The translations under genes were made by a program, and so were the position numbers. The notes beneath the pieces were generated by a model. That model was not told the origin of the DNA, searched no databases, and worked only from the letters and a program-made list of their open reading frames with translations. This document shows positions 55,103 to 63,991 of a stretch of 64,000 nt of DNA, in pieces (the first letter of the stretch is position 1; the number at the start of each line of letters is the position of its first letter). The DNA comes from CAMCXT01 sp040403315. Its GTDB lineage: Bacteria > Bacteroidota > Bacteroidia > M30B66. The stretch is taken from positions 62,001 to 126,000 of the forward strand of contig JBBAKX010000001.1 in assembly GCA_040403315.1 (NCBI GenBank). The letters are read 5' to 3'.

Positions 55103-57340
55103 ATGCAAAATTCTGAAGAATCGCTCCAAACACCGGAAACCGGACCGAATGAAAAACCGGAAACTACGCCTACAGAAACTACTGAAACAGTTGCAACTGA
55201 AGTGGCCATTCCAATTGAAACTCCTGTAAATACAGAAATTCAAGAAGCTGAATCTGAAGAGATCGAAGCAATTGAACATGCTGAGGAAACACAAGAGGTG
55301 ACTGCACCAGAAGCCATAGTTGAAGAAGAAGTTCTTGAGGCCGAAGTTGAAGTAATTGCGGCCGAAGAGCCTAATCTAGCGGCTGAAGTAACACAGGAAG
55401 TAGCTACTCTTGAAAATATTGCTGAAGAAGAAATTCTTGAGGAAGAAATTAAAGTAATAGCTACCGAAGAGCCCATGGCAGCGATTGAGGAATTGCAAGA
55501 AGTTATTGCTGAAAAAGCCATTCAAGCTGATGTGGTAGAAGATACTGCTCCAACAAATTTGACCGCAGTTGCTGAAACAGATGTTGTTGAAGAAGAACAT
55601 GATGACCTTCAGCCACTTGTGGCATGGCACGAAAAATCCCGTCCTGAATTGGTTATCGCCATGAAGGAATTGCTTGGACATGGCGACTTAGAAGCCAAAA
55701 AAGCCACCTTCGCTTCTATTCGTGCAGCATACCGCACCAACAAAGAAGAGGAAGTAAGTTCTAAAAGGATGAAGTTCATAGAAAATGGAGGCGATCCAAT
55801 AGAATTTGAAGTTATACAAGACGATACCGATTTAGAATTTGATGAAGCGGTAAAGGCATTTATTGAAAAGAGAAACGACCTTCGCAAACAGAAAGAAAAA
55901 GAGCTATCTGATAACCTCAAGAAAAAGAAAGAGATTCTTGATGAGCTCAAAAAAATGATGGAGAACACGGAAAATATTCCGGCTTCCTTCGATCGTTTGC
56001 ATGAACTTCAAGCTACTTGGAGAAACATCGGACTTGTTCCTGCAGGACATGTAGATGAGCTTTGGAAAAACTACCATCACCATATCAATAACTTCTATGA
56101 GGTTATTAAGATCAATAAAGAACTTCGCGAGCTCGACCAGAAGAAAAATCTAGAGTTAAAAACATCTCTTTGCGTTAAAGCGGAAGAATTGTTGCTCGAA
56201 GAATCGATCCGTAAATCGCTCGACGATTATAAAACGCTTCAAGATCAATGGAAGGATATCGGACAAGTGGCTCGCGAACAAAGCGAAGTTGTTTGGGAAA
56301 GATTCCGTTCGGCTGGCGATAAGCTTTTTGATCGTCGTAGGACATATATTCAGGGGCAAGAATCTACGTTCACCGATAACCTCAATCTAAAAACTGCAGT
56401 TTGTGAACGTGCCGAAGTTATTTTGGCAGAAGTTCCATTTAAGTCGCATCAACATTGGCAAGAAGCCTCTGAAAAGATGGCGGCAGCTTTAGAAGATTGG
56501 AAAAAGATTGGATTTGCGTCTCGAAAAGACAATGAAGCAATTTGGCAACGTTTCAAAACCGCTCGTGATTCTTTCTATGAAGTAAAAGAAGAATTTTACA
56601 AGAACCTGCGAAATACACAGAACCACAACTACAAATTGAAAGTAGATCTGTGCATGGAGGCGGAAGCGCTTAAAGAAAACAACGATTGGAAAAAAACAGG
56701 TGAGCGCCTTCGCGTTTTACAAGAAGAATGGAAAAAAGTAGGCCCTGTAGCTAAAAAGCACAGCGATAAACTTTGGACCAGATTCAGAAAAGCATGCGAT
56801 GTATTTTATGAAAACCGTAACCAGCATTTCGCTGGAATGAATTCTGAACAAGACGAAAACCTGAAGAAAAAACAAGATTTGGTAGCTGCAATTGCTGCAT
56901 TTGAGCTTGGTGAAGACAACAATGCCAATTTTGAAGCTCTTAAAGCTTTTCAAGCACAGTGGATGGAAATTGGGCATGTGCCGATGAAAGAAAAAGATGC
57001 TGTTCACAATGCATTTAGAACTTCCATTGATGCGCAATTCGCCAAATTGAAAGCTGGAAATGCAGAATCTCGCCGTCAGGTTTTCCGCAATCAAGTGAGC
57101 AATATCAGCTCAAATCCCCACGGAAAAGACAAACTTTATCAGCAAAAGAATGTAGTTCAGGAAAAAATTCGACGCCTACAAGCTGAAGTTCAAACCCTCG
57201 AAAATAATATTGGATTCTTTGCAAATTCTAAGTCGAAAGCGGCCGATGATATGCGTAAAGACATCGAACGAAAAATCAGTAAAGCAAAGGAAGAAATAGG
57301 CGCGCTGATGGATCAGTTAAATATCCTTCGAGAAGCATAA
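55103..57340 (+). CDS. DUF349 repeat protein with acidic low-complexity N-terminus
   Basis: 745 residues, no signal peptide. Residues 1-165 are Glu/Ala/Thr/Val-rich, strongly acidic and partly a tandem duplication. From about 170 the protein is helical and coiled, with repeated DUF349 units, each carrying a central Trp (LQATWRNIGLVPAGHVDELW, LQDQWKDIGQVAREQSEVVW, ALEDWKKIGFASRKDNEAIW, LQEEWKKVGPVAKKHSDKLW, FQAQWMEIGHVPMKEKDAVH). A C-terminal coiled coil ends the protein. The function of DUF349 is unsettled. It is convergent with the glycosyltransferase gene, 6 bp apart. Confidence 0.9.
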   Translation: MQNSEESLQTPETGPNEKPETTPTETTETVATEVAIPIETPVNTEIQEAESEEIEAIEHAEETQEVTAPEAIVEEEVLEAEVEVIAAEEPNLAAEVTQEVATLENIAEEEILEEEIKVIATEEPMAAIEELQEVIAEKAIQADVVEDTAPTNLTAVAETDVVEEEHDDLQPLVAWHEKSRPELVIAMKELLGHGDLEAKKATFASIRAAYRTNKEEEVSSKRMKFIENGGDPIEFEVIQDDTDLEFDEAVKAFIEKRNDLRKQKEKELSDNLKKKKEILDELKKMMENTENIPASFDRLHELQATWRNIGLVPAGHVDELWKNYHHHINNFYEVIKINKELRELDQKKNLELKTSLCVKAEELLLEESIRKSLDDYKTLQDQWKDIGQVAREQSEVVWERFRSAGDKLFDRRRTYIQGQESTFTDNLNLKTAVCERAEVILAEVPFKSHQHWQEASEKMAAALEDWKKIGFASRKDNEAIWQRFKTARDSFYEVKEEFYKNLRNTQNHNYKLKVDLCMEAEALKENNDWKKTGERLRVLQEEWKKVGPVAKKHSDKLWTRFRKACDVFYENRNQHFAGMNSEQDENLKKKQDLVAAIAAFELGEDNNANFEALKAFQAQWMEIGHVPMKEKDAVHNAFRTSIDAQFAKLKAGNAESRRQVFRNQVSNISSNPHGKDKLYQQKNVVQEKIRRLQAEVQTLENNIGFFANSKSKAADDMRKDIERKISKAKEEIGALMDQLNILREA
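55322..55525 (+). repeat. Two-copy in-gene tandem repeat, 102-bp period
   Basis: Two 34-codon units in the acidic N-terminus of the DUF349 protein. Both begin EEE(V/I)LE and share VIA-x-EEP and QEV at matching positions. The DNA copies remain recognisably similar (GAAGAA-x-TTCTTGAGG). Confidence 0.65.
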
Positions 57341-57346
57341 ATCATT

Positions 57347-58318
57347 TCATTGTTGTTCAGCAAAACGATTTATCCGGTCAGCAATGACCGGATATTTTTG
57401 TTTTTGCATACAATCGAAATGCCCTTTCGGACAAACCGCATAGCCAATTTTGGAGCAAGGTCTACAAGACAATCCTTCTACCTCGGCTATGTAGCTATTG
57501 CTTGGCTTTTCGGGCATAAAAGGCGACATGCCAAATGCAGGAACTGTGTTGCCCCATACTGAAACGATTGGCTTTTCGAATGCTGCAGCAATATGCATCA
57601 GGCCAGTATCTGCCGTAAGCACAGAGGCACTTTCGCGTAATACAACAGCAGACTCACCGATGGACGTTTTGCCGCACAAATCGATTACATTGTTTCCAAT
57701 GACTTCCGAAATTTCAGCGCCGATGACAGCTTCCGTCTTTCCTCCCAACAAAACTACCGGCGCTTCAATTGATTTACAAAGCGAAATGAGATGTTCTACA
57801 GGTATTTGTTTGGTTCCTTTTAATGCGCCGCACACAACGGCAACGTAATGATTGGGCAATAGATTCCTAATGGCCTCATCAAAAGGTGCTGGATAAAATT
57901 CCAAACCCTTGCCGTCCCAATGAACACCCAAACTAGCAACAGTTTCAAGGTATCGTTCAACAATATGTTTTTCGGGTAAGCGGTTCCATTTGAAACGAAC
58001 CATCAGGTATTTAGCCAAGTTCAACTTATCGAACGAAGTAGACTTAACACCCAACTGCCATTTTACGCGAAGCGATCGAAGGTTATGATGCAAATCGATA
58101 ATATGGTCAAATCCTTCATCCCGCAGGGAGGTTAAAACCTCCCGCGACCACAACCAAACCTTCGTCACATGAGGATTGTGCAATAACAAAGGCTCAAACT
58201 GATGCTTGGTGAGATAATGAATCTCCGCATCCGGCAAATCTTTCTTAATACACCGCAAAACAGGAGTCGTGAGCACGATATCTCCAATAGAACTGAAACG
58301 AATGATCAAGATTTTCAC
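57347..58318 (-). CDS. Glycosyltransferase family 9 (heptosyltransferase-like)
   Basis: 323 residues from a GTG start. The N-terminal KILIIRFSSIGDIVLTTPVLRC is the GT9 signature, and DTGLMHIAAAFEKPIVSVWG is the nucleotide-sugar site. Members add ADP-heptose or similar sugars to the LPS core at the inner membrane. The C-terminus has a cysteine cluster (LSCRPCSKIGYAVCPKGHFDC) common in this family. The 3' end overlaps the terminator hairpin of the convergent DUF349 gene. Divergent from TatD. Confidence 0.92.
   Translation of the reverse strand: MKILIIRFSSIGDIVLTTPVLRCIKKDLPDAEIHYLTKHQFEPLLLHNPHVTKVWLWSREVLTSLRDEGFDHIIDLHHNLRSLRVKWQLGVKSTSFDKLNLAKYLMVRFKWNRLPEKHIVERYLETVASLGVHWDGKGLEFYPAPFDEAIRNLLPNHYVAVVCGALKGTKQIPVEHLISLCKSIEAPVVLLGGKTEAVIGAEISEVIGNNVIDLCGKTSIGESAVVLRESASVLTADTGLMHIAAAFEKPIVSVWGNTVPAFGMSPFMPEKPSNSYIAEVEGLSCRPCSKIGYAVCPKGHFDCMQKQKYPVIADRINRFAEQQ
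57372..57399 (+). terminator. DUF349 gene terminator inside the 3' end of the glycosyltransferase gene
   Basis: Perfect 9-bp stem ATCCGGTCA / TGACCGGAT with a GCAA loop, followed by ATTTTTG. It is 31 nt after the DUF349 stop and lies within antisense coding sequence. Confidence 0.8.
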
Positions 58319-58322
58319 TGCC

Positions 58323-58354
58323 TAAATGTAAGCGTTGATCAGCATTGCACCAAA
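58323..58354 (-). promoter_or_regulatory. Promoter of the glycosyltransferase gene, predicted leaderless
   Basis: Minus strand TTTG (58354-58351), 20-nt spacer, TACATTTA (58330-58323, one mismatch), then GGCA and the GTG start. Both boxes are present, and the start codon falls where +1 is expected. Confidence 0.6.
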
Positions 58355-58390
58355 AAGGGAATGAAACAAAGTCTTGAAGTTTTTTGAGCT

Positions 58391-58398
58391 TATCTTTG
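58391..58398 (+). promoter_or_regulatory. -7 element 4 nt upstream of the TatD gene
   Basis: TATCTTTG, perfect TAnnTTTG, followed by GCCC and the GTG start codon. No -33 box at 19-20 nt. Confidence 0.55.
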
Positions 58399-58402
58399 GC
58401 CC

Positions 58403-59176
58403 GTGGAAATAATAGATACCCATGCGCACCTGTATTCTGCAGAATTTGATGCCGACAGAGATGCGATGATCGAGCGCGCTGTAAAAGTTGGACTTACCAA
58501 AATTGTCATGCCCAATATTGATTCTGAGTCGATTAGTGGGATGATGGCGCTGACTGAAAAATATCCTGAATTGTGTAGACCATCGATGGGCCTGCACCCA
58601 TGTTCCGTTCAAGCGGAAAGCTGGAAGGCCGAGCTGGAATTATGTTATAGTTGGTTGAAAAAACATCCGTTTGTAGCCATTGGTGAATGTGGGATGGATC
58701 TTTATTGGGATCAATCAACCAAAGAAATTCAGGCTGAAGCACTGGAGATTCAATGCAGTTGGGCGAATGAATTTGACTTGCCGATGATTATTCATTCTCG
58801 GAATGCCACACCTGAGTGCATTGAAATCATTAAGCCTTGGGCAGAAAAAGGTGTAATCGGAGTCTTCCATTGTTTTTCTGGAACCCTTGAAGAGGCATTG
58901 CAAATTACTTCAATGGGTTGGTATTTGGGCATTGGAGGAGTGATTACCTTTAAAAAATCTGATCTTGGAAGAATCACCAAGCAAGTGAATGCTAAGTATT
59001 TATTGCTTGAAACAGATGCGCCATACTTGGCACCTGTTCCATACCGAGGAAAAAGAAATGAATCCTCGTATCTTGCTTACGTGAACGAAACGCTCGGAGA
59101 ACATCTGCTGGCGGGGAGACGAGAAATTGCAAAAACAACAACAGAAAACGCCAAAAGGCTATTCTCCGGATTATGA
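58403..59176 (+). CDS. TatD-family metal-dependent hydrolase
   Basis: 257 residues from a GTG. The start is supported because TatD proteins begin with M-x-x-I-DTHAHL, here H7 and H9. Other metal ligands lie in GECGMDLYWD, MIIHSRNA, FHCFSG and LETDAPYLAP, so the TIM-barrel active site is complete. Members act as DNases or deacylases on D-aminoacyl tRNA-type substrates, and the substrate here is not certain. The stop overlaps the asparaginase start (ATGA). Confidence 0.93.
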   Translation: MEIIDTHAHLYSAEFDADRDAMIERAVKVGLTKIVMPNIDSESISGMMALTEKYPELCRPSMGLHPCSVQAESWKAELELCYSWLKKHPFVAIGECGMDLYWDQSTKEIQAEALEIQCSWANEFDLPMIIHSRNATPECIEIIKPWAEKGVIGVFHCFSGTLEEALQITSMGWYLGIGGVITFKKSDLGRITKQVNAKYLLLETDAPYLAPVPYRGKRNESSYLAYVNETLGEHLLAGRREIAKTTTENAKRLFSGL

Positions 59177-60213
59177 ACGGAAAACCAAGAGCACTGATCA
59201 TTTATACTGGAGGAACCATTGGAATGGTGAAAGACAGTTTTACAGGCTCGTTGATGCCGGTAAACTTCGAACGATTGATTGCGAATGTGCCAGAAATAGC
59301 TAAGCTAGATATAGAGCTCGACATTCACACTTTCGAACCAACCATCGACTCTTCGAATGTGAGTCCGGAGCATTGGATTCGGTTGGTAGAAGTAATTGAA
59401 TCGAATTATGACCGTTACGACGGCTTTGTGATTCTGCATGGATCAGATACGATGGCATATTCGGCTTCGGCGATCAGCTTTATGGTCGAGAATTTATCGA
59501 AGCCAATTATTTTCACTGGTTCACAACTGCCGATTGGGGTTTTAAGAACCGATGCCCGTGAGAACTTCATTACAGCACTTGAAATTGCCGTTACCAAGGA
59601 GTTTGGAAGGCCGAAAGTGAGCGAAGTTTGTATTTATTTCGAATATCATCTTTTAAAGGGCAACCGAACCACCAAGTTCAGTTCGAGCCATTTCAATGCC
59701 TTTACGAGTGCGAATTATCCATTTTTGGCTGAAGCGGGCGTACAGATTCAGTTCAACGACCCGATGTTGAGGATTTACAATGGCAAGCCCACGAAATTCT
59801 ACAAGAAACTCGATTCCAATATCGCTATTTTAAAGGTTTTTCCGGGGATGTCGCAAGCTTACGTAACGACCATCTTGGGTATTCCTGGACTGCGAGCGGT
59901 GGTGCTTGAAACCTTTGGTTCTGGAAATGCGCCAACGGATGATTGGTTTATCCAAGAAATTCAAAGAGCGATCAACGGTGGAATGATTGTGCTAAACGTT
60001 ACCCAATGTTTGAGTGGAACCGTAATGCAGGGCAAGTACAAAACATCCACCCAGCTAGGGAACATTGGCGTTTTAAGTGGAGAGGATATTACAACTGAGG
60101 CAGCTGTAACAAAATTGATGTTCCTACTGGGCAACTCAGATGATACGCTATTAATTAAGGCGCAACTTGCTAAGCCTCTGCGGGAAGAATTTACTCAGAA
60201 TAACTGGGAATAA
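59173..60213 (+). CDS. ansA: Type I (cytoplasmic) L-asparaginase
   Basis: Hydrolyses asparagine to aspartate and ammonia. The 346 residues show both catalytic threonine motifs: YTGGTIGM (T12) near the N-terminus and LHGSDTMAYSASAISFM near residue 95. There is no signal peptide, in line with the type I enzyme. It overlaps TatD by 4 nt, so the two are one transcription unit. The symbol is by family and not by close comparison. Confidence 0.92.
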   Translation: MNGKPRALIIYTGGTIGMVKDSFTGSLMPVNFERLIANVPEIAKLDIELDIHTFEPTIDSSNVSPEHWIRLVEVIESNYDRYDGFVILHGSDTMAYSASAISFMVENLSKPIIFTGSQLPIGVLRTDARENFITALEIAVTKEFGRPKVSEVCIYFEYHLLKGNRTTKFSSSHFNAFTSANYPFLAEAGVQIQFNDPMLRIYNGKPTKFYKKLDSNIAILKVFPGMSQAYVTTILGIPGLRAVVLETFGSGNAPTDDWFIQEIQRAINGGMIVLNVTQCLSGTVMQGKYKTSTQLGNIGVLSGEDITTEAAVTKLMFLLGNSDDTLLIKAQLAKPLREEFTQNNWE

Positions 60214-60263
60214 TTCGTCAACAAGGAATTTGTTAGAAATCGACCGATTTTGTTTTTGGATAT

Positions 60264-60277
60264 ATGTTCTAGAACAT
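60264..60277. promoter_or_regulatory. 14-bp perfect palindrome upstream of the metalloprotease gene
   Basis: ATGTTCTAGAACAT, 26 nt before the start codon at 60304. Its size and place suit a dimeric regulator site, but one short palindrome in AT-rich DNA can occur by chance. Confidence 0.35.
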
Positions 60278-60303
60278 GCAAATTGTATTTCAAAGAACAA
60301 CCT

Positions 60304-62226
60304 ATGAAAAAACTGTACACCTCAATGATGGCGCTCCTTATGGGGGTTACCATTAGCTTAAATGCACAGCGCCAATGCGGCACAATGGAGCATTTGGATC
60401 ACATGATCAACGAAAATCCTGAGTTGATGCACTCAATGGAAGCGGTAGAAGAACACACCCGCCAATTTGAGCAAAAAAACACTGGAGAACGCGTTGTTGT
60501 TACGATTCCAGTGGTATTCCACGTGGTGTACCGTAACGCCACTCAAAACATCTCTGATGCACAAATCGCATCGCAGCTTACTGTTTTAAACAACGACTTC
60601 CGTAAATTAAATGCTGATGCTTCTTTGATTCCTTCAGTATTTACTTCAGTAGCTTCCGATATGGAGTTCAATTTCTGTATGGCACAGCGCACTCCAACAG
60701 GAGCTGCTTCAAACGGTATTAACCGTGTTGCTTCTACAAGAACTAGCACATTTGGAACTAACGATGCTGTAAAATCAGCATCAACAGGCGGAACTCCAGG
60801 CTGGGATCCTAACCGTTACCTCAATGTTTGGGTATGCGAAATTGGAGGCAGCATTTTAGGTTATGCCACTTTTCCAGGAACTGCTACATCTACAACAGAC
60901 GGTGTAGTTATCGACTATCGTTACTTTGGAACTACAGGAACTGCTACTGCGCCATTTAACAGAGGCCGCACGGCAACACACGAAGTTGGTCACTGGTTAA
61001 ACCTTCGCCACATTTGGGGTGATGCCAACTGCGGTAGCGACTTGGTAAACGACACGCCTACACACAATACATCTAATGTAGGTTGCCCTGCTTACCCGCA
61101 TTATTCAACTTGTACAGGCGCGCCAATCGAAATGACCATGAACTACATGGATTACACCGATGACAACTGCATGTACATGTTCTCTGCTGGTCAAAAAACA
61201 CGCTCACAAGCTTTGTTTGCTGCAGGTGGATTAAGAGCAGGCTTGTTAACCTCTGATGGATGCACTGCTCCAACAGGTGGTACAACTTGCGGAACTCCTA
61301 CTGGACTTGCGTCATCAGCTGTTTCTGCAACCGGAGCGACTGTTTCTTGGAGCGCTGCTTCAGGTGCACTTAGCTACAATTTAGAGTACAAAACTTCAGC
61401 AGCTACAACTTGGACGTTGGTGAACAATGCTACTACAAGCACAGCGCTTACTGGTTTAACTGCCAGTACCACTTATCTTTTCCGTGTAACTACAGTATGT
61501 TCTGCCGGAAGTAGTGCTGTTTCATCTCAAGGAAGCTTTACAACTTCGTCTGCTACAACCTGTACTGATAACTATGAACCAAACGAAACCCGCACAGGCG
61601 CAAAAACAATTGCTTTGGCTACAAATATCAGCGCCCGTATTTCATCTGCAACAGACAAAGATTACTTGAAATTCAACAACACCACTGCAGCTAGAAACGT
61701 ACGCGTTACTTTAACGAACCTTCCTGCTGATTACGATCTACAGTTGTTCCGTTCAAGCACTTCAGTTGGGATTTCACAAAATGGAGGCACTACATCAGAA
61801 TCTTTGATTTACAACAATACACTTGCAGCAACAACCTACACAGCTTATGTGTATGGTTACAATGGTGCTTTCAACGCAACTTCTTGCTACACCATTCGTG
61901 CAGAAATCAGTGGAACATCATTTGTTCGTCAATCAGGCGAAGAAGTTGAAATTCTTAATGCAGAACTGACTGATGAAGCACTTCAGATTTATCCAAACCC
62001 AAGCAATGGTTTGTTGAACATCCGTCTTCAGCCAGAAAGCGACATCAACCAAACAGTTGAAGTGTACAACCACCTTGGTCAAAAAGTTGAGTCTTACGAA
62101 TTAACTTTCACCAAAGATATGCCTGCTGTTGAAGTTCAATTGAACGACCTAACTGATGGTATTTACTTTGTTCGCGTATTCGACGGCGAACAAGTTCAAA
62201 CCCGCAGAATATTGCTGAAGAAATAA
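60304..62226 (+). CDS. Secreted M43 (pappalysin-like) zinc metalloprotease with FN3, PPC and T9SS type A domains
   Basis: 640 residues from the ATG at 60304, which gives a signal peptide (1-20, ending LNAQ); a start at 60250 would place 18 odd residues ahead of it. The M43 domain holds the extended zinc motif HEVGHWLNLRH (H226, E227, H230, H236) and a Met-turn region NYMDYTDDNCMYMFS. An FN3 domain follows (about 340-420), then a PPC-like pre-peptidase domain (about 425-545; DYDLQLFRSS) and a type A sorting domain (IYPNPSNGLLNIRL... ILLKK). It is a likely extracellular protease delivered by T9SS. Confidence 0.92.
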   Translation: MKKLYTSMMALLMGVTISLNAQRQCGTMEHLDHMINENPELMHSMEAVEEHTRQFEQKNTGERVVVTIPVVFHVVYRNATQNISDAQIASQLTVLNNDFRKLNADASLIPSVFTSVASDMEFNFCMAQRTPTGAASNGINRVASTRTSTFGTNDAVKSASTGGTPGWDPNRYLNVWVCEIGGSILGYATFPGTATSTTDGVVIDYRYFGTTGTATAPFNRGRTATHEVGHWLNLRHIWGDANCGSDLVNDTPTHNTSNVGCPAYPHYSTCTGAPIEMTMNYMDYTDDNCMYMFSAGQKTRSQALFAAGGLRAGLLTSDGCTAPTGGTTCGTPTGLASSAVSATGATVSWSAASGALSYNLEYKTSAATTWTLVNNATTSTALTGLTASTTYLFRVTTVCSAGSSAVSSQGSFTTSSATTCTDNYEPNETRTGAKTIALATNISARISSATDKDYLKFNNTTAARNVRVTLTNLPADYDLQLFRSSTSVGISQNGGTTSESLIYNNTLAATTYTAYVYGYNGAFNATSCYTIRAEISGTSFVRQSGEEVEILNAELTDEALQIYPNPSNGLLNIRLQPESDINQTVEVYNHLGQKVESYELTFTKDMPAVEVQLNDLTDGIYFVRVFDGEQVQTRRILLKK

Positions 62227-62249
62227 TCTTCATCTAGTTTAATTCTTTG

Positions 62250-62279
62250 AAAAGGCTCCGATTGTTCGGGGCCTTTTTT
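62250..62279 (+). terminator. Terminator of the metalloprotease gene
   Basis: AAAAGGCTCCGA / TCGGGGCCTTTT, 12-bp stem with one G-U pair, 4-nt loop, then a T run, 24 nt after the stop. Confidence 0.88.
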
Positions 62280-62580
62280 ATTGGTACCTATCCCAATCGA
62301 AAGATTCAAGAGGGAACACACAAATGCTGCATCCGAGCTTTGTGTGGCTTTACGATGTTGAGACATGAACTAGTTCGCTTGTTGATGCAGCAAAGTCTAA
62401 GAAGCCGTAACATCAACAATTACATATGCCTCTTAGGATATTTACTTACTCATTCGTTGATCTGAACCAACTAAATCTTACTACTATTCTATTTAATTCA
62501 AAACAAACGATCAGAATGCACATATCCTTTTAATCCAACACCATGTAACTAGATAATTGCAAAGGATGTTGGGTACAAAA
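62280..62580. other. Non-coding gap between convergent T9SS cargo genes
   Basis: No credible gene. One inverted repeat, CACACAAA / TTTGTGTG (62317-62346, 14-nt loop), is present. A 72-codon frame at 62247-62465 runs through the terminator and shows no protein-like features. Confidence 0.4.
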
Positions 62581-62605
62581 AAAGGGCTCCTTTCGGGAGC
62601 CCTTT
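62581..62605 (-). terminator. Terminator of the 62627-63991 gene
   Basis: AAAGGGCTCC / GGAGCCCTTT, perfect 10-bp stem, 5-nt loop. On the minus strand it runs into seven T, 22 nt after the gene's stop. Confidence 0.9.
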
Positions 62606-62626
62606 CAAAATGAGATTTAGGTGTTT

Positions 62627-63991
62627 TTAGTTCTTCATCAACTTGATTACAGAACGAATTCCGTCTAACTCAAGGGCGAGAAAATAAGCCCCTGCATTCA
62701 AATCAGAAGGCAAAACAATTGCATTTGAAGCTATAGAACCGTTGGCAACAATTTTACCTGTTACATCAAGTAAATTAAAGTTAGCTGATTGTACCTGAGC
62801 AGGCAAAGCAATAAACAATTCGTTACTGAAAGGATTAGGATAAACAGCTAGCGTGCCGTTAGCATTCTGATCTCCAATTGCATTAGGGAAATCTGAATAC
62901 ACAGCAAAAGTTCCACCCAAAGAAGTAAATGTCGCAGAGGCAAAACCTTGTCCAATGTTCACATCAGAACCTGTGTTCCAGTTGGTACCGTCATTACGAG
63001 CAACAATACGATTCTGAGCATCTGCCCAATTGTTCAATTCACTGTTTCCAGTGTAATCAAATCTAACACTAGCGTTGTTTCCAGCTGCACCTGATTCATT
63101 CATGATCCACTCCAAGCCCACGAAGCTGTTTACTGCTGCAGGCAAATCAGGGTTAAAAGAATTGGCATTCATTGCTGAGCGAACACGAATGGAAATCGAT
63201 TCGCCTGTGTTATTTGCATCATCAATAGTAACTGGAGCGTAAAGATTTCCAACACCTACAGGCAATACCGTTGAAATATCGTTTAATGATTGAAGTATCA
63301 AAGCACCTGTTCCAGTTGTGCGAACAAAAGAACCTGCACTTCCTTGGGTAACAACAGCTCCCGTATTCAGTGTTAAATCGAAAGCACTCAACTCAAGGAA
63401 ACCTCCGTTAAGCTGATTTACTTCAACAGCATTGCTCACATTAAGATCTCCTCCAAGTGTGAGAACTGCTGCATTTCCATTCATGCGGATACCACCCAGG
63501 GTAACCGCGCCAATAGGAGTGAGGACAAATGACTTTGAAACAAAGATTGTTTCAGAAAACTGTGTTGCATTCAAATACACAGAGCCATTTGCTGCAACTA
63601 ACACATAGGCATCATTTGCTGATGAACCGCTATGAACTGTTACAGATGCACTTTGGATCGCTTGATCGAATGGTAGGTTACCAACGATATCAGCAGCATC
63701 AGTAATGGTAATCGAATTTGCCACTACAGCATTGGTTCCGGTTTTAACCAATTGTAAATTCTTGTTGAATACAACGTTTTCATCATAAACACCTGATTCA
63801 ATAACCAGAATCTCTCCGCTATTTAGTGTCGCAACACCAGCGTTAATGGTTTTCTTAGGACCATTGCTGCCACTAACTGAAGCAGACAAACCATCGTAAG
63901 AATCGTCACCTGTTGCTGTATTCACATAAATCGTTTGTGAATTGGCAAGAAGCGCGGTAAATGCAAATGCCAGGGTAAAAAGTTTTCTCAT
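62627..63991 (-). CDS. Secreted beta-helix-like protein with T9SS type A sorting domain
   Basis: 454 residues, complete within 9 bp of the window edge. A signal peptide (1-18, ending ANSQ) is followed by IYVNTATGDDSYDGLSAS and KKTINAGVATLNSGEILVI, the opening of a DUF1565/pectate-lyase-like right-handed beta-helix that usually binds or lies along polysaccharide. No catalytic residues are identified. Residues about 375-454 are the type A C-terminal domain (VYPNPFSNELFIAL... IKLMKN). It is convergent with the metalloprotease gene and its promoter is off the window. Confidence 0.85.
   Translation of the reverse strand: MRKLFTLAFAFTALLANSQTIYVNTATGDDSYDGLSASVSGSNGPKKTINAGVATLNSGEILVIESGVYDENVVFNKNLQLVKTGTNAVVANSITITDAADIVGNLPFDQAIQSASVTVHSGSSANDAYVLVAANGSVYLNATQFSETIFVSKSFVLTPIGAVTLGGIRMNGNAAVLTLGGDLNVSNAVEVNQLNGGFLELSAFDLTLNTGAVVTQGSAGSFVRTTGTGALILQSLNDISTVLPVGVGNLYAPVTIDDANNTGESISIRVRSAMNANSFNPDLPAAVNSFVGLEWIMNESGAAGNNASVRFDYTGNSELNNWADAQNRIVARNDGTNWNTGSDVNIGQGFASATFTSLGGTFAVYSDFPNAIGDQNANGTLAVYPNPFSNELFIALPAQVQSANFNLLDVTGKIVANGSIASNAIVLPSDLNAGAYFLALELDGIRSVIKLMKN

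Noticed and set aside
62247..62465. 72-codon reading frame after the metalloprotease gene
   Set aside because: It begins inside the intrinsic terminator, has no recognisable features and sits between two convergent genes with good terminators.
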